Shown here piece by piece: positions 46,707 to 54,760 of a stretch of DNA of 64,000 nt. A program made the translations under genes and the position numbers. The notes below the pieces were generated by a model. It did no database searches. It was given only the letters and a program-made list of their open reading frames with translations, and was not told where the DNA came from. Within the stretch, counting starts at the first letter, position 1. Each line of letters begins with the position of its first letter. The DNA comes from an uncultured Cohaesibacter sp. (GTDB taxonomy: Bacteria > Pseudomonadota > Alphaproteobacteria > Rhizobiales > Cohaesibacteraceae): the NCBI RefSeq assembly GCF_963678225.1, contig NZ_OY782763.1, positions 558,001-622,000 of the forward strand, written 5' to 3'.

Positions 46707-47335
46707 TACTCCGCTCCGACGTTCAGAATGTCGTTCTGGGCAGAAGCCTCGGCGCGATAGTCGGAGCGCTCTGCCCCGTTGCCAAACAGTGCATCGGTCG
46801 CAACGCATTCAAGACGGTAACGCAGGCTCTCGACCAGACTGTCAAGCAAGGCATGAATGATCATGGCTGTCAGGGCGATCACCATGCCTGCTGCGGTAGT
46901 GATGAGGGCCACCCAGATACCACCGGCGAGATCGGAGGGATTAACCGCATCGCCTGCAGCCTGCATGGCCTGAAACGCATCGATCATGCCAAGCACCGTG
47001 CCCAGAAGCCCCAACAGGGGAGCTGCCGTTACGATCAGCTCAAGCAGACGAAAGCCCGTACGTGCCTGCCTTAGAAAGCCGCGCACAACAATGGTCGCAC
47101 TTTCCTCGATCTGTTCTCGTGTCGCACCTGCTTTCTTACGCTTTTCAATATGATAGCGCAGATCCTGCGCTGCGCCACTGCGATAGGAATGCGGCTGCAA
47201 CATCGCAATTTGCACCACGGAAACCAGAGCGGTCGCCACCGTCAAGATCGAAAGGGCCGCCAGTGCGACAAGGGTCCATCCACCCATATCGATCAACAGC
47301 GACCAGAGCTCAAACAAATGTTGCTTAAAGGCCAT
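46706..47335 (-). CDS. exbB: MotA/TolQ/ExbB-type proton channel
   Basis: A 209-residue inner-membrane protein with three helices. The conserved pore segments are VTAAPLLGLLGTVLGMIDAF and GGIWVALITTAAGMVIALTA, which contain the Thr residues lining the ExbB channel; a cytoplasmic loop lies between the first and second helices. GGAG precedes the ATG. It overlaps btuD by 11 bases and the first exbD by one base. Placement in a cobalamin operon points to a TonB system dedicated to BtuB rather than to iron. Confidence 0.92.
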   Translation of the reverse strand: MAFKQHLFELWSLLIDMGGWTLVALAALSILTVATALVSVVQIAMLQPHSYRSGAAQDLRYHIEKRKKAGATREQIEESATIVVRGFLRQARTGFRLLELIVTAAPLLGLLGTVLGMIDAFQAMQAAGDAVNPSDLAGGIWVALITTAAGMVIALTAMIIHALLDSLVESLRYRLECVATDALFGNGAERSDYRAEASAQNDILNVGAE

Positions 47336-48146
47336 TGGCTTCTTCTCCTTCGGGAGACCCGCTCATGGGGTTGACGCGTCCTACCAACTCGGTCGGTATA
47401 ATGAAAGACTGTTTGCCAACTTCCACGTTCTGAATGCGGACCCCGTAAACTTCCCGCATACGCCGCTCGGTCATGACATTCTTGGGAGTGCCATCATCAA
47501 GCAGCACACCTTTGTTCAAAATAAGGATCCGATCGCACCATTGGCTGGCCAGTGAAAGATCATGCAAGGACACAAGCACCGTCTTGCCCTGCCCGACCAA
47601 TTGTTTTAACAGGCGCATCAGGCCGATCTGATGGGCAGGATCCAAACCATTCACCGGCTCATCGGCAATGATTGTATTGGCCTCTTGCGCGACCAACCGC
47701 GCAATCAGAACGCGCGCCTGTTCACCACCGGACAATTCATCAAATGTCCGCATTTGCAGGCCCGTAAGGCTCATGAGGTCGAGAGCCCGATCAACGGCCT
47801 CTTCATCGGCGGGTGAAGGGCGCCCCAATCCGGTCTGATGGGGCATGCGCCCCAACATCACGACATCCCGCACCGCCAAAGACCAGTGCACGACCCGCTC
47901 CTGCGGCAGAAAAGCAACCCGCCGCGCCAATTCCATCGCGCTTAATTCAAAGCTGGGGACCTCATCGATGAGAATTTGCCCCGAAAAATTGATGAGCCCT
48001 ACCAAAGCCCGCATCAAAGAAGACTTGCCCGCCCCGTTGGGGCCGATCAGACCGATGAGCTCGGGTTTGCCGGAAGCAAAGGTCACATGTTTGACGGCTT
48101 GGCATTTGCCAAGCTTTATGCCAACGCCGGTGCATTCAATGGACAT
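47325..48146 (-). CDS. btuD: Cobalamin ABC transporter ATP-binding protein BtuD
   Basis: A 273-residue ABC ATPase: Walker A GPNGAGKSS, Q-loop FLPQERVVHW, signature LSGGEQARVLIARL, Walker B IIADEPVNGLDP and the H-loop VSLHDL. It belongs to the FecE/HmuV/BtuD group. I start at the ATG at 48146, which overlaps the btuC stop by one base (TAATG); the frame is open to 48182. It drives the BtuC channel. The riboswitch and cbiZ in the same operon make vitamin B12 or related corrinoids the likely substrate rather than siderophores. Confidence 0.92.
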   Translation of the reverse strand: MSIECTGVGIKLGKCQAVKHVTFASGKPELIGLIGPNGAGKSSLMRALVGLINFSGQILIDEVPSFELSAMELARRVAFLPQERVVHWSLAVRDVVMLGRMPHQTGLGRPSPADEEAVDRALDLMSLTGLQMRTFDELSGGEQARVLIARLVAQEANTIIADEPVNGLDPAHQIGLMRLLKQLVGQGKTVLVSLHDLSLASQWCDRILILNKGVLLDDGTPKNVMTERRMREVYGVRIQNVEVGKQSFIIPTELVGRVNPMSGSPEGEEANGL

Positions 48147-49144
48147 TACACGACCCTCCTTCTGATCTTGCGCAAGAGCCACAGGAAGAATGGCGCACCG
48201 ATGATGGCTGTGACCACACCAAGCTTGAGATCCTTGTCAGGCATCACAAGACGAATGAACAAATCCGCGGCCAACAGGAAAGCTGCCCCTCCAAGGGCGC
48301 TCACGGGCAACAAGCGGCTCGGACGGGAGCCGACAAGAGGGCGCAAAAGATGCGGAACGATCAGACCCACAAAGCCAATAGTGCCGCTCACGGCTGTGGC
48401 AGCACCAACCCCGACAGCCGTTCCCACAATTGCCATGCTGCGCGTACGGCGCATATCGACCCCCAGAGAGCGCGCCACATCTGGCCCCAGGCTCAGGGCA
48501 TCCAGCGCACGGGCCGTCGAGAACAGCATGACGCTCCCCACAACAATCAACGGAACAGACAGCCAGACATGCACCATGCTGCGATCTGTCAGAGACCCCA
48601 GCATCCAGAACACAATTTCCAGCGATGCGAATGGATTGGACGACAGGTTCAGAGCCAGCGATGTAAGGGCACTTGCAAGAGATGTAATGGCAACGCCGGA
48701 CAGAATGAGCGTGAGCACGTCCGCGCTTCTGCCAGCAAGCAGCAGCAGCAGCAGCACCCCGAACAGGGCGCCAAACAGCGCCGCAATCGGCAGCGCATAG
48801 GCGAAGGTTGCCGTCAGCCCCGTATAGATCGCGATGACCGCCCCGAGCGAAGCGGAGGCAGACATCCCCATGACACCCGGCTCAGCCAGCGGATTGCGCA
48901 AAAGCCCCTGCAAAACAGCGCCGGACAGACCAAGAATGCCGCCAATAGCGAGTCCGAGGATCGCGCGGGGCAAACGGATCTGGAGCAGAATGATCTGATC
49001 CACTCGTGCCACATCGTCACTTGCCCCAAAGAGGCCATTCAAAGGATTGATCCACACTTGCCCGACGGCCAGCGAGAACAGGAAAAGAGCCACAACGAGC
49101 CCCAATAGCGTCATCGTCAGAATTGGAAATGAAGGACGCCCCAT
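48146..49144 (-). CDS. btuC: Cobalamin ABC transporter permease BtuC (FecCD family)
   Basis: A ~332-residue permease with about ten helices. Family marks: RLPRAILGLAIGGILGLSGA, the LLRNPLAEPGVMG motif, SGVAITSL, and the GTIGFVGLIVPHLLRPLVG coupling segment. A TTG at 49147 and an ATG at 49144 are adjacent; GAGG lies 7 and 10 bases upstream of them, so either may be used. It directly follows btuF and overlaps btuD by one base. Substrate is inferred from the operon. Confidence 0.92.
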   Translation of the reverse strand: MGRPSFPILTMTLLGLVVALFLFSLAVGQVWINPLNGLFGASDDVARVDQIILLQIRLPRAILGLAIGGILGLSGAVLQGLLRNPLAEPGVMGMSASASLGAVIAIYTGLTATFAYALPIAALFGALFGVLLLLLLAGRSADVLTLILSGVAITSLASALTSLALNLSSNPFASLEIVFWMLGSLTDRSMVHVWLSVPLIVVGSVMLFSTARALDALSLGPDVARSLGVDMRRTRSMAIVGTAVGVGAATAVSGTIGFVGLIVPHLLRPLVGSRPSRLLPVSALGGAAFLLAADLFIRLVMPDKDLKLGVVTAIIGAPFFLWLLRKIRRRVV

Positions 49145-49147
49145 CAA

Positions 49148-49999
49148 TTAATTTCCTCGTTCTCGTTGCAATATCTTCTTTTGCAAGTCCCCGACGGCAT
49201 CCACCGTAAATGGCCCGCCACAGATCCAGTAGCGCGTATCAACGGTTATACGCCGCTCGGGACCGAACCATTCATCAAGCGCTGGGTGGCGCAGAATCTG
49301 GGTCGCGCGAGCAGGACCACCGGTCCATTGGGACCAGGACATGACAAAATCCGGGTTTTCGCGAATAAGCGCCTCAAGTGACAATTTCACCGAACTTCCG
49401 TGAAAACCGAGGTCCTCCCCCATATGACGCAAGCCCGCAGCCTTGATCATTTCATTGGCCAGAGTGCCAGCGCCGCCTGTGTAACTGCTGGGTTCATAGG
49501 AAGCCAGAACCTTTTGCTCTTTGGGAGCGCTTTTCTTGAGGGCGGCAAGCTTGTTGTCAAAATCTCTGAGCAATCGGCTGGCGCGCTCTTGTTGGCCCAA
49601 CAGATCTCCAATCCGCAGGATATTCTTGCGGATGGCATCGAAGCCACTGTCGGGTGAAAATTGCTCGACACGCACGCCGAAGCTCTGCAGAAGATTGATT
49701 GTATTTTTGGACGTATAGATGCCAGCCAAAACGAGATCCGGCTTCATCCGGATAATTTCCTCGGCGCGGGCATGATTCATGCGGTATCTTTTGGCCTGAT
49801 CAACCATCACTGACGTATTCGGATCAAAAGCCAGTTTTGACACAGAGATCAATTGGCCCGGCTCCGCCACCATCATGGCAAGCTGATCGGTACAAAGATT
49901 GATGGAAACCACCCGATGAGGCTGAAAATGGGCAAAACCGGGCTCGGGCGCCAATCCGCCAAATAAAAGCAGCACAGAAACCAGCAGCGTCCGAACCAT
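49148..49999 (-). CDS. btuF: Periplasmic cobalamin-binding protein BtuF
   Basis: A 283-residue helical-backbone binding protein. A signal peptide covers ~1-24 (VRTLLVSVLLLFGGLAP...). The N-lobe begins HRVVSINLCTDQLAMMVAEP, with the typical MKPDLVLAG and a long linking helix near the middle, and the C-lobe has SLEALIRENPDFVM. I use the ATG at 49999; the frame is open to a GTG at 50035 that would put 12 polar residues before the signal. It should deliver corrinoid from BtuB to BtuC. The gene is 71 bases after btuB. Confidence 0.88.
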   Translation of the reverse strand: MVRTLLVSVLLLFGGLAPEPGFAHFQPHRVVSINLCTDQLAMMVAEPGQLISVSKLAFDPNTSVMVDQAKRYRMNHARAEEIIRMKPDLVLAGIYTSKNTINLLQSFGVRVEQFSPDSGFDAIRKNILRIGDLLGQQERASRLLRDFDNKLAALKKSAPKEQKVLASYEPSSYTGGAGTLANEMIKAAGLRHMGEDLGFHGSSVKLSLEALIRENPDFVMSWSQWTGGPARATQILRHPALDEWFGPERRITVDTRYWICGGPFTVDAVGDLQKKILQRERGN

Positions 50000-50070
50000 A
50001 TAGTCTTTATCCCTCAAATGGGAAAAGGGCCACACCCGTTAGCGTGCCCCTTTATTGTGTTAAAGCAGGA

Positions 50071-51969
50071 TCAGAAATCAGCCTTCAAACCAACATAACC
50101 GGTGATACCAGCCGTGTTATAGCCATAGGCTTCTTCATAGTCCGCATCGAACAGGTTTTCGACGCGTCCATAGATCTGCGCATGATCGTTGATCTGGTAA
50201 TCCGCCCCGACATTGACCACAGCATAGTCAGCAAGGGTTACCGGCGAGGAAACGTACCAACCTGATGGGTTGATCGTCCACGCATTATCCGTCATCTCGC
50301 CATTGAAGATCGCATCAGCAAAGACATGCGCCTTGCCATCAAGGAAGGACTTGGTCACCTGAACCGATCCCTGATGCTCCGGAGCACGAACAACCGTTGC
50401 GCCCGATTCTACATCAAGATAGGTGTAGGAGGCCTTCACGTGCAGGGTATCCGTCACAGCAAAATCTGCAGCCACTTCGATGCCCTGCTTTTCGGTTTCG
50501 TCGCTTGAGTTGCACAGGCTCGTTACAGCCCCTGCACCACAACCGATGATCGCATCCGTCAAGGTCTGGCTAAAATAGGTCACGTCAACTGCGAAGCGAT
50601 CATCAAACATGGATTGTTTGATGCCGAAATCCCAACCAATGCTGCTCTCGGGCTTCAGATTGGGGTTGCCGACAAAGGTTGAGTAGCTACCGAACTGGTC
50701 ATAGAAGCTTGGGTTCTTGACACCTTTGCCAAATGACGCATGCAGGCGCGTATTGGTCTGATCAATCTGATAGGCAGCGCTGGCGCTGTAGGTGACAGCA
50801 TCTTCGAAATCATCATTGACGTCATACCGGACAGACCCGTTCAGGAATAGTTTGTCCCAATATTGGCCCTGATATTCACCAACGAAGCCATAAAGATTAC
50901 GCTCTTGGGTACCGTTATTCAGATAGCCATCTTCAAAGCTTTCATACTCCCATTCCGAAGCACCGGTAACGCTGTGTTTGGCAGCGGCAAAGCTTGGCGT
51001 GTCAAAGAAGTAGGTGCCCTGATAGCCAAGATGGGTCCGTTCGGTTTTTGCCAGATACAGGCCGCCGGAATTCTGCTTGCTTTCCACGTTGGTATATTCA
51101 GCCTTGACCTTCTGCACCAATTGGCCATCCATTGATGACAGGGTCAGACCACCACCGGTGTAGAATTCGCGCGTCTTGCTGTAAAGGCCAGCAGCATCGG
51201 TCGCTTTACCTGTGGTGTAGCTCGTATTGTCCACGTCAGAGTTGCGATCCGTGTAGCGCATAGAGCCGTTGAAGTTCAGATCGTCTGTGAGATCGACATT
51301 CAAGCGTCCATTGAGTGTGAGGTTGCGATCCCCATCATCTTCGGAGCCATCATCGGAAACGTTGAACCCGTCCGTTCTTCTGAAGGCACCGGAAAAGGCG
51401 TAATCGAAGCGCTCCTGGCCACCGGAAAGCCCCAGATCGACAAGCGCCGTGCCATCAGTGCCGGTTTCGGTTTTGATAGAGGCATGGTTGCCGTCCCGTC
51501 TGCCGGACTTGGTGATGATATGAACCACACCGGCAATCGCATCGGAGCCATAAAGCGCGCTCTGCGGTCCGCGCAGGACTTCGATGCGCTCAATATCTGA
51601 AACCTGCAGCCCACCAAAATCAAAAGACCCGTTTGCATTCTCGGTTGCTTCGATATCGTCGATCAGAACAAGCACATGGTTGGTCTGCGATCCGCGGATA
51701 CGGATATTCGTCAACCCACCATAAGAACCGGTTCGATTGACGATCACACCCGGAACGCTTCTCAGGGCATCGGCGACATACTTTGTCTGGTTTTGTTCAA
51801 GCTGCTCACCGGTAACGACGGTATAAGCCCGGCCGACCTTTTCTTCGTCAACCGGAGTCAACCCTGCCGTTACCACAACTTCATCGAGATTGATTTCTTC
51901 CGCATAGGCGCTTGTGCTCGCAAGCAAGCCCAAGGCAATCAGGCTGGTGACACCCGCTTTTCCTGACAT
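50071..51969 (-). CDS. btuB: TonB-dependent vitamin B12 receptor BtuB
   Basis: A 632-residue outer-membrane barrel. The signal peptide ends near SAYA; the TonB box follows at once (LDEVVVTAG), then the plug domain (residues ~35-155, with VLRGPQSALYGSDAIAGVVHI) and a barrel ending in the aromatic residue of GYVGLKADF. GGGAG lies 8 bases before the ATG. It is the first gene after the cobalamin riboswitch, which together with the short length similar to BtuB and the downstream btuFCD and cbiZ makes a corrinoid receptor the best call. Siderophore use is a less likely alternative. Confidence 0.92.
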   Translation of the reverse strand: MSGKAGVTSLIALGLLASTSAYAEEINLDEVVVTAGLTPVDEEKVGRAYTVVTGEQLEQNQTKYVADALRSVPGVIVNRTGSYGGLTNIRIRGSQTNHVLVLIDDIEATENANGSFDFGGLQVSDIERIEVLRGPQSALYGSDAIAGVVHIITKSGRRDGNHASIKTETGTDGTALVDLGLSGGQERFDYAFSGAFRRTDGFNVSDDGSEDDGDRNLTLNGRLNVDLTDDLNFNGSMRYTDRNSDVDNTSYTTGKATDAAGLYSKTREFYTGGGLTLSSMDGQLVQKVKAEYTNVESKQNSGGLYLAKTERTHLGYQGTYFFDTPSFAAAKHSVTGASEWEYESFEDGYLNNGTQERNLYGFVGEYQGQYWDKLFLNGSVRYDVNDDFEDAVTYSASAAYQIDQTNTRLHASFGKGVKNPSFYDQFGSYSTFVGNPNLKPESSIGWDFGIKQSMFDDRFAVDVTYFSQTLTDAIIGCGAGAVTSLCNSSDETEKQGIEVAADFAVTDTLHVKASYTYLDVESGATVVRAPEHQGSVQVTKSFLDGKAHVFADAIFNGEMTDNAWTINPSGWYVSSPVTLADYAVVNVGADYQINDHAQIYGRVENLFDADYEEAYGYNTAGITGYVGLKADF

Positions 51970-52164
51970 TGATAAACTCCCAACAACACCCCAACGCAAC
52001 ATTTTGCGTCTGGAGTATCTATATTATTTCTGCCGACCAGCCCTTCATTCCAGCATGCACGCGAGCAGCCCATGAAGGCTCAGGCAAACAGATTTGGTTT
52101 TTGTGATGTCACCTCAACGGAAAGGCCGCACCCTGACACACCCCGTATCAAAGGTCGGGTGACA

Positions 52165-52350
52165 GACAAGGGCAGGTCTCCTGGCTACGCGGGTCTTCGC
52201 TGAATATTTCCCTTCCCAACGGCCAAGGCCAGTCAGTGGATCTTCAAATATCAGCTTACCGCTCACAGTTGCGGGGGCAGCCACGGTCTCGGCGAAATCG
52301 CCTCACCGTGTTCCCTTTTCATCCGAATGGATCGTCGGAACCTTCGTCTC
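52165..52350 (-). ncRNA. Cobalamin riboswitch
   Basis: On the minus strand the leader of btuB has the hallmarks of the adenosylcobalamin riboswitch: an opening AAGGTTCCGACG segment, GGGAACACGGTGAG, the conserved GCTGCCCCCGCAACTGTGA, and the B12 box AGCCAGGAGACCTGCC at about 52171-52186. It should lower expression of the whole operon when cobalamin is abundant. The last ~190 bases before btuB contain no clear terminator, so control may be at translation. Confidence 0.95.
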
Positions 52351-52357
52351 GGGGCGT

Positions 52358-52386
52358 AATATGTAAAAAAAGTATTGCTGCGTCAA
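52358..52386 (-). promoter_or_regulatory. Promoter of the cobalamin operon
   Basis: On the minus strand TTGACG (52386-52381), 17-base spacer, CATATT (52363-52358). It lies just upstream of the riboswitch at the right distance for transcription to start at about 52350. Confidence 0.7.
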
Positions 52387-52555
52387 CGCAATGGAGTCAC
52401 AAAAAGTGATTGCCGATCACATTTGATCATAAAATCTCTTAATTTCAAATATTTATTGAAAATTCCAATAGTCATCAACGTTGATTTCGCGGTGCATAAC
52501 CGGCGTAGAAATTACCACTAACTCCCTCTGTTTTTATAACAAATCAGGCACATAA

Positions 52556-52592
52556 GTAAAAAGCCGGAAGCGATGAACGCTCCCGGCTTTCA
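52556..52592 (-). terminator. Intrinsic terminator of the cupin operon
   Basis: On the minus strand AAAGCCGGGAGCG-ttcat-CGCTTCCGGCTTTTTA forms a strong stem with T run 39 bases after the cupin stop. Confidence 0.85.
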
Positions 52593-52630
52593 GCCACAGT
52601 TTGATATGCTTGCCCCGATATCAAACGGGC

Positions 52631-53023
52631 TTAGCCCTTATATTGCTCATCCGTAACAGGATCACCCCAGACATTGGCATCCGCCGACTCATCAGGAGCC
52701 TGCATGGCCACATGAACCATGAAGCGGTTAGGTGCAGCTCCATGCCAATGCAATTCATGGGGTTCAAAGAAAACAGCGGTCCCCGGCAACAGGACTTCAA
52801 CCGGACCGCCTTCTTTCTGGCAGCGGCCTTCCCCTTCAGTCACATAGATCAACTGACCGAGATTGTGGCTATGCCAGTGGGTGCGTGCGCCCGGTGTGAA
52901 ATGTACATTTGCAGCATTCACACGCGTGCCATCTGGAGCCCCCATGAAGTCAACATATACATCGCCCGTGAACCACTCGGCAGGCCCTTTGAAGGTATCA
53001 ATACCATCGCGAAAGATTTTCAT
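52631..53023 (-). CDS. Cupin-domain protein
   Basis: A 130-residue single cupin. Motif 1 is GARTHWHSHNLGQLIYVTEGEG, giving two to three His and a Gln/Glu position for a metal, and motif 2 is PHELHWHGAAP. It is the form often coupled to carboxymuconolactone decarboxylase proteins. The upstream gene is such a protein, 74 bases away in the same direction, and both are divergent from a LysR regulator. I infer a small aromatic or carbonyl-compound response operon; no substrate can be named. AAGGAAAG precedes the ATG. Confidence 0.85.
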   Translation of the reverse strand: MKIFRDGIDTFKGPAEWFTGDVYVDFMGAPDGTRVNAANVHFTPGARTHWHSHNLGQLIYVTEGEGRCQKEGGPVEVLLPGTAVFFEPHELHWHGAAPNRFMVHVAMQAPDESADANVWGDPVTDEQYKG

Positions 53024-53097
53024 CGGTCTTTCCTTGTCTTTATTGAATTTGTTCAGAACCGGCCCAAGCGCCTTGCATCAGGCCTGGCAGTCATCTG

Positions 53098-53433
53098 TTA
53101 TTTGCTATTAGCGTCTGCAAAGATCTTACGTGCGATCGGCAGGGCCGTATTCGCAGTCGGCCAGCCCGAATAGAAGGCCAGATGCGTAATCACCTCGACG
53201 ATCTCCTCTTTGCTGATACCGTTTTCCATTGCCTTGTTGAGGTGGAACGGCAACTCATTGACGCGATAAAGGGAGATAAGGCTCGCAATTGTAATCAGGC
53301 TGCGATCGCGCGGGGAAAGTCCGGGCCGCTCCCAGACATCACCAAACAGCACATCATCAGAATATCCAGCCAGCGCAGGAGCAATATCACCAAATGCCTT
53401 GCGGGCCGGAGAAAGCTCTTCTTCTTTTGCCAT
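53098..53433 (-). CDS. Carboxymuconolactone decarboxylase family protein
   Basis: A 111-residue all-helical protein of the CMD/AhpD superfamily. Recognisable parts are DVWERPGLSPRDRSLITIAS and the helix ISKEEIVEVITHLAFYSGWP. It lacks the CxxC of the AhpD peroxidase branch, so it is more like the gamma-carboxymuconolactone decarboxylase branch. It starts the cupin operon and is divergent from the LysR gene over a 172-base shared promoter region. True muconolactone metabolism genes are not nearby, so the substrate is open. Confidence 0.85.
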   Translation of the reverse strand: MAKEEELSPARKAFGDIAPALAGYSDDVLFGDVWERPGLSPRDRSLITIASLISLYRVNELPFHLNKAMENGISKEEIVEVITHLAFYSGWPTANTALPIARKIFADANSK

Positions 53434-53569
53434 GATCTTTTTCCCTTCAGGGTCTCGAAATCAAATCACTAGAAACGGCCAAGCAATCCCAGCGCAAACA
53501 GGCGCGCCATCGACCGGCCCTTCCAATCTTGCCGCCAATATAAGGGATAGCGATTTTTTGCTGTAGCTG

Positions 53570-53592
53570 TTAAAAACGAAATTCAGTTTTAA
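53570..53592. promoter_or_regulatory. Inverted repeat in the lysR-cmd shared promoter region
   Basis: TTAAAAAC-gaaattca-GTTTTAA lies 14 bases before the lysR start. It fits the general dyad type bound by LysR proteins and may be the autoregulatory site. Confidence 0.4.
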
Positions 53593-53605
53593 GTGGAGCT
53601 AATTA

Positions 53606-54499
53606 ATGACCAAGCCAAGCTATGACGACCTGTCCGTTTTTCTCGCGGTCGATCGGGAGGGAAACTTCACCCGCGCGGCTGCCAAACTTGGCGTATCGCC
53701 TTCCGCCGTCAGCCAGACGATACGAGGGCTGGAGGAACAGCTCGGAGTGCGCCTCCTGACCCGCTCCACCCGCAGCGTCACCCGCACGGAGGCTGGCGAC
53801 AAGCTTCTGGCGCGCCTCGCCCCCATGTATGATGAAATGGACATGCTGCTTGCGGAAGTAAGCTCCTTGCGCGAAAAGCCGGCTGGCACCGTCCGCATCA
53901 CGGCCGATGAAATTGCCATCGAGCAGGTACTCTGGCCCAAGCTGAAAAAAGTGCTCGACGACTATCCCGAAATCACCGTTGAACTGATGACCGACTATGG
54001 CCTGACAGACATTGTAGCCGAACGGTTTGACGCTGGTGTGCGACTGGGCGAGCTCATCGCCTCGGACATGATTGCCGTTCCCATAGCACCGGAAATGCGC
54101 ATGACCGTTGTTGCCGCACCGCGCTATCTGGACACCCATAAAAAGCCGACCCATCCACACGATCTCACCAAACATATCTGCATCAACCTGCGCCTGCCGA
54201 CCCATGGCGGGCTGTTCGCCTGGGAATTCAGCGAACATGGTCAGGAATTTCGCATTCGTGTTGAGGGACAATTGGTTTTCAATAGCGTGGGGCAAATTTT
54301 GCAGGCCACCCTTGATGGCTACGGACTGGCCCAGATGCCACTTTGCCAGGTAGAGCCCCATCTACAGAGCGGCGCACTTGTCGAAGTGCTGCGGGATTGG
54401 TCAGAACCCTTCGCGGGTTATCATCTCTACTATCCCAGCCGCCGCCAACAGACCGCCGCATTCCGGGTCGTGGTGGAAGCCCTCCGGCACTATTCCTGA
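53606..54499 (+). CDS. LysR-family transcriptional regulator
   Basis: A 297-residue LysR protein with N-terminal helix-turn-helix (FTRAAAKLGVSPSAVSQTIRG... at ~20-45), a linker helix to ~85 and a substrate-binding domain (~90-295). GGAG lies 7 bases before the ATG. It is divergent from the carboxymuconolactone decarboxylase-cupin operon, the standard arrangement for a regulator and its target. It belongs to the large subgroup with the RLLTRSTRSV motif. The inducer cannot be told. Confidence 0.9.
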   Translation: MTKPSYDDLSVFLAVDREGNFTRAAAKLGVSPSAVSQTIRGLEEQLGVRLLTRSTRSVTRTEAGDKLLARLAPMYDEMDMLLAEVSSLREKPAGTVRITADEIAIEQVLWPKLKKVLDDYPEITVELMTDYGLTDIVAERFDAGVRLGELIASDMIAVPIAPEMRMTVVAAPRYLDTHKKPTHPHDLTKHICINLRLPTHGGLFAWEFSEHGQEFRIRVEGQLVFNSVGQILQATLDGYGLAQMPLCQVEPHLQSGALVEVLRDWSEPFAGYHLYYPSRRQQTAAFRVVVEALRHYS

Positions 54500-54541
54500 C
54501 AAACCGGCCCGCAACGAAAAACGCCAGCGATACGAAATCGC

Positions 54542-54570
54542 TTGATCCTTTGCTTCTTTTGCTGTACACA
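54542..54570 (+). promoter_or_regulatory. Promoter of the DEAD-box helicase gene
   Basis: TTGATC (54542-54547), 17-base spacer, TACACA (54565-54570). It would give a leader of roughly 170 to 190 bases. Confidence 0.45.
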
Positions 54571-54614
54571 GCCCTTTCTTGCCCGAGCGTGGACGATAGT
54601 CGCAATATCAGCGG

Positions 54615-54649
54615 AGCAAGATTTCTTGCTAACAATCGTGATGATTGTT
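54615..54649 (+). promoter_or_regulatory. Two abutting hairpins in the helicase leader
   Basis: AGCAAG-attt-CTTGCT (54615-54630) is followed with no gap by AACAATC-gtgat-GATTGTT (54631-54649). Both are perfect stems in the untranslated leader and may serve temperature-dependent control or self-regulation. Confidence 0.45.
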
Positions 54650-54760
54650 GCCGGGACGAACTCTTTGAAGTTCAGACCCCATAGGCAGCTTTTCTGCGCA
54701 AGCTTCCCCCTTTTGACAAGACGAACGCCATTGCTCGCTGCATTCATGCGCGACCAAGCA

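Noticed and set aside
44397-51969. Hemin or siderophore uptake system
   Set aside because: ABC, ExbBD, TonB and receptor genes alone could be for iron, but the cobalamin riboswitch and cbiZ in the same operon point to corrinoids.
53603-54361. A 252-codon minus-strand frame inside lysR
   Set aside because: Antisense shadow of a clear LysR gene, with no promoter or ribosome-binding site.
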